DNA of 64,000 bases from Ciceribacter thiooxidans (GTDB lineage Bacteria > Pseudomonadota > Alphaproteobacteria > Rhizobiales > Rhizobiaceae): positions 3,172,501 through 3,236,500 of the forward strand of contig NZ_CP059896.1 of assembly GCF_014126615.1 (NCBI RefSeq), read 5' to 3'. Both the position numbers and the translations under genes were made by a program. Below, piece after piece: positions 63,407 to 64,000 of the stretch (position 1 is its first letter; every line of letters starts with the position of its first letter). The notes below the pieces were generated by a model, which saw only the letters and a program-made list of their open reading frames with translations, ran no database searches and was not told the DNA's origin.

Positions 63407-63565
63407 ATGGGTAAGTCTATCGCACTCTTTTTTGCGTGTGCGGCACTGGTCATCATGGCAGGCTCTTTTATGGCCCCCTCGACTGGCGTAGCGGGCAAAT
63501 CGAACTGCGCACCGGCCTACGGCGTCGACCCCTGCAGCACGGCGTCGATCCCGGCTACCCGTTGA
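63407..63565 (+). CDS. Small secreted peptide, 52 residues
   Basis: An ATG after GAGAGGC begins MGKSIALFFACAALVIMAGS, a clear signal peptide, followed by a short mature part with two cysteines (SNCAPAYGVDPCSTAS). A TTGACG at 63369-63374 may be its -35 element. Too short for many gene finders. Function unknown. Confidence 0.6.
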   Translation: MGKSIALFFACAALVIMAGSFMAPSTGVAGKSNCAPAYGVDPCSTASIPATR

Positions 63566-63580
63566 TCTAGGTTAGATCTC

Positions 63581-63600
63581 GGGCGCCCCGAAGGGCGCCC
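63581..63600. terminator. GC-rich hairpin between the small peptide gene and uppP
   Basis: GGGCGCCC pairs with itself across CGAA (a UUCG loop on the minus strand). It lies 16 bases after the peptide gene and 11 after the uppP stop. There is no T-run, so termination is plausible but unproven. Confidence 0.4.
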
Positions 63601-63610
63601 GGTCTCGGCC

Positions 63611-64000
63611 TCAGAAACCGAGAGCCAGGGCCGCCAGGCCCAGGCCGCCGATGGCAATGCGCCACCAGGCGAAAAGCGCATAGCCTCGCTTCGACACATA
63701 ATTAAGCAGGCTTTTGACCACCAGCAGAGCAGAAATGAAGGCCGCGGCGAATCCGATGGCGATGAGCGCTGTGTCGTCGAAATTCAGCGCGGCGCGGTTC
63801 TTGTAAAGGTCGAGCGTGAAGGCGCCGACCATGGTCGGCATTGCGAGAAAGAAGGAAAACTCCGCCGCTGACCGCTTGTCTGCACCGAGCAGCAGCGCGC
63901 CGACGATCGTTGCGCCCGAACGGGAGACACCCGGAATCATCGCCACACACTGGCAAACGCCGATCTTGAAAGCGAGCGGCAGGGAGTACTGCATCGCATC
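63611..64000 (-). CDS. uppP: Undecaprenyl-diphosphatase, C-terminal part (5' end outside window)
   Basis: The frame runs off the right edge. The visible ~129 residues include the catalytic signature [35 protein letters not shown] and three further transmembrane helices, ending GLAALALGF. It recycles undecaprenyl phosphate for cell-wall synthesis and affects bacitracin resistance. Confidence 0.93.
   Translation of the reverse strand, partial: DAMQYSLPLAFKIGVCQCVAMIPGVSRSGATIVGALLLGADKRSAAEFSFFLAMPTMVGAFTLDLYKNRAALNFDDTALIAIGFAAAFISALLVVKSLLNYVSKRGYALFAWWRIAIGGLGLAALALGF

Overview
The window is chromosomal DNA of an alphaproteobacterium of the Rhizobiaceae, most like Ensifer/Sinorhizobium or a close relative. 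This rests on the order rpoN-hpf-ptsN, the set grpE-hrcA-rph-rdgB-hemW, a dnaA separated from any visible origin, pmtA for phosphatidylcholine synthesis, a complex-type flagellin, a rhizobial tandem Pho box, and a GANTC (CcrM-type) cluster upstream of dnaA. Calls come from reading the sequence and from family knowledge. No database search was run.

Left core (1-29.7 kb): sigma-54 end, hpf and ptsN; the heat-shock genes grpE and hrcA; rph, a glyoxalase-like gene, rdgB and hemW; an EamA exporter, a methyltransferase, dnaA, rpsT, an enoyl-CoA hydratase and mutM; then ubiE-ubiB-coaBC-yjbR on the other strand. After these come a class II amidotransferase, a pirin, small redox or zinc genes, thiD behind a TPP riboswitch, an AraC regulator, prfC, dut, and an exporter-rich stretch (three LysE, one EamA, with an Lrp regulator), ending in cysK.

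Inserted island (30,629-48,937, about 18.3 kb): the comM/yifB Mg-chelatase-like ATPase gene is split just before its Walker A motif by an integrative mobilizable element. A large serine integrase lies at the left end. A 4-bp core (ATCA) is shared by both junctions, and joining the outer flanks restores an intact comM frame. Cargo and backbone: an uncharacterised five-gene operon of small membrane or secreted proteins; a complete rhizobial-type flagellin, a LuxR-type regulator, a Hin-like DNA invertase and an 18-bp site identical, as far as I recall the Salmonella sequence, to the heart of hixL; a MOBV relaxase with two tandem paralogous small genes; an AEP-type replication protein; and a Vsr / C5-cytosine methyltransferase / NaeI-like endonuclease cassette. 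Several hairpin arrays lie between these genes. No type IV secretion genes are seen, so transfer would depend on a helper element.

Right core (48.9-64 kb): the 5' part of comM, gshB, a cupin, and a ugpBAEC glycerol-3-phosphate transporter behind a four-unit Pho box; yraN-rsmI, dnaN, pmtA, a histidine phosphatase overlapping pyrF, a beta-helix protein, a DUF1330 gene, an NDUFA9-like reductase, a 52-residue secreted peptide, and the end of uppP.

The most promising undescribed system is the mobile flagellin / LuxR / Hin-like invertase module inside a serine-integrase element that disrupts comM, a gene linked to DNA uptake.
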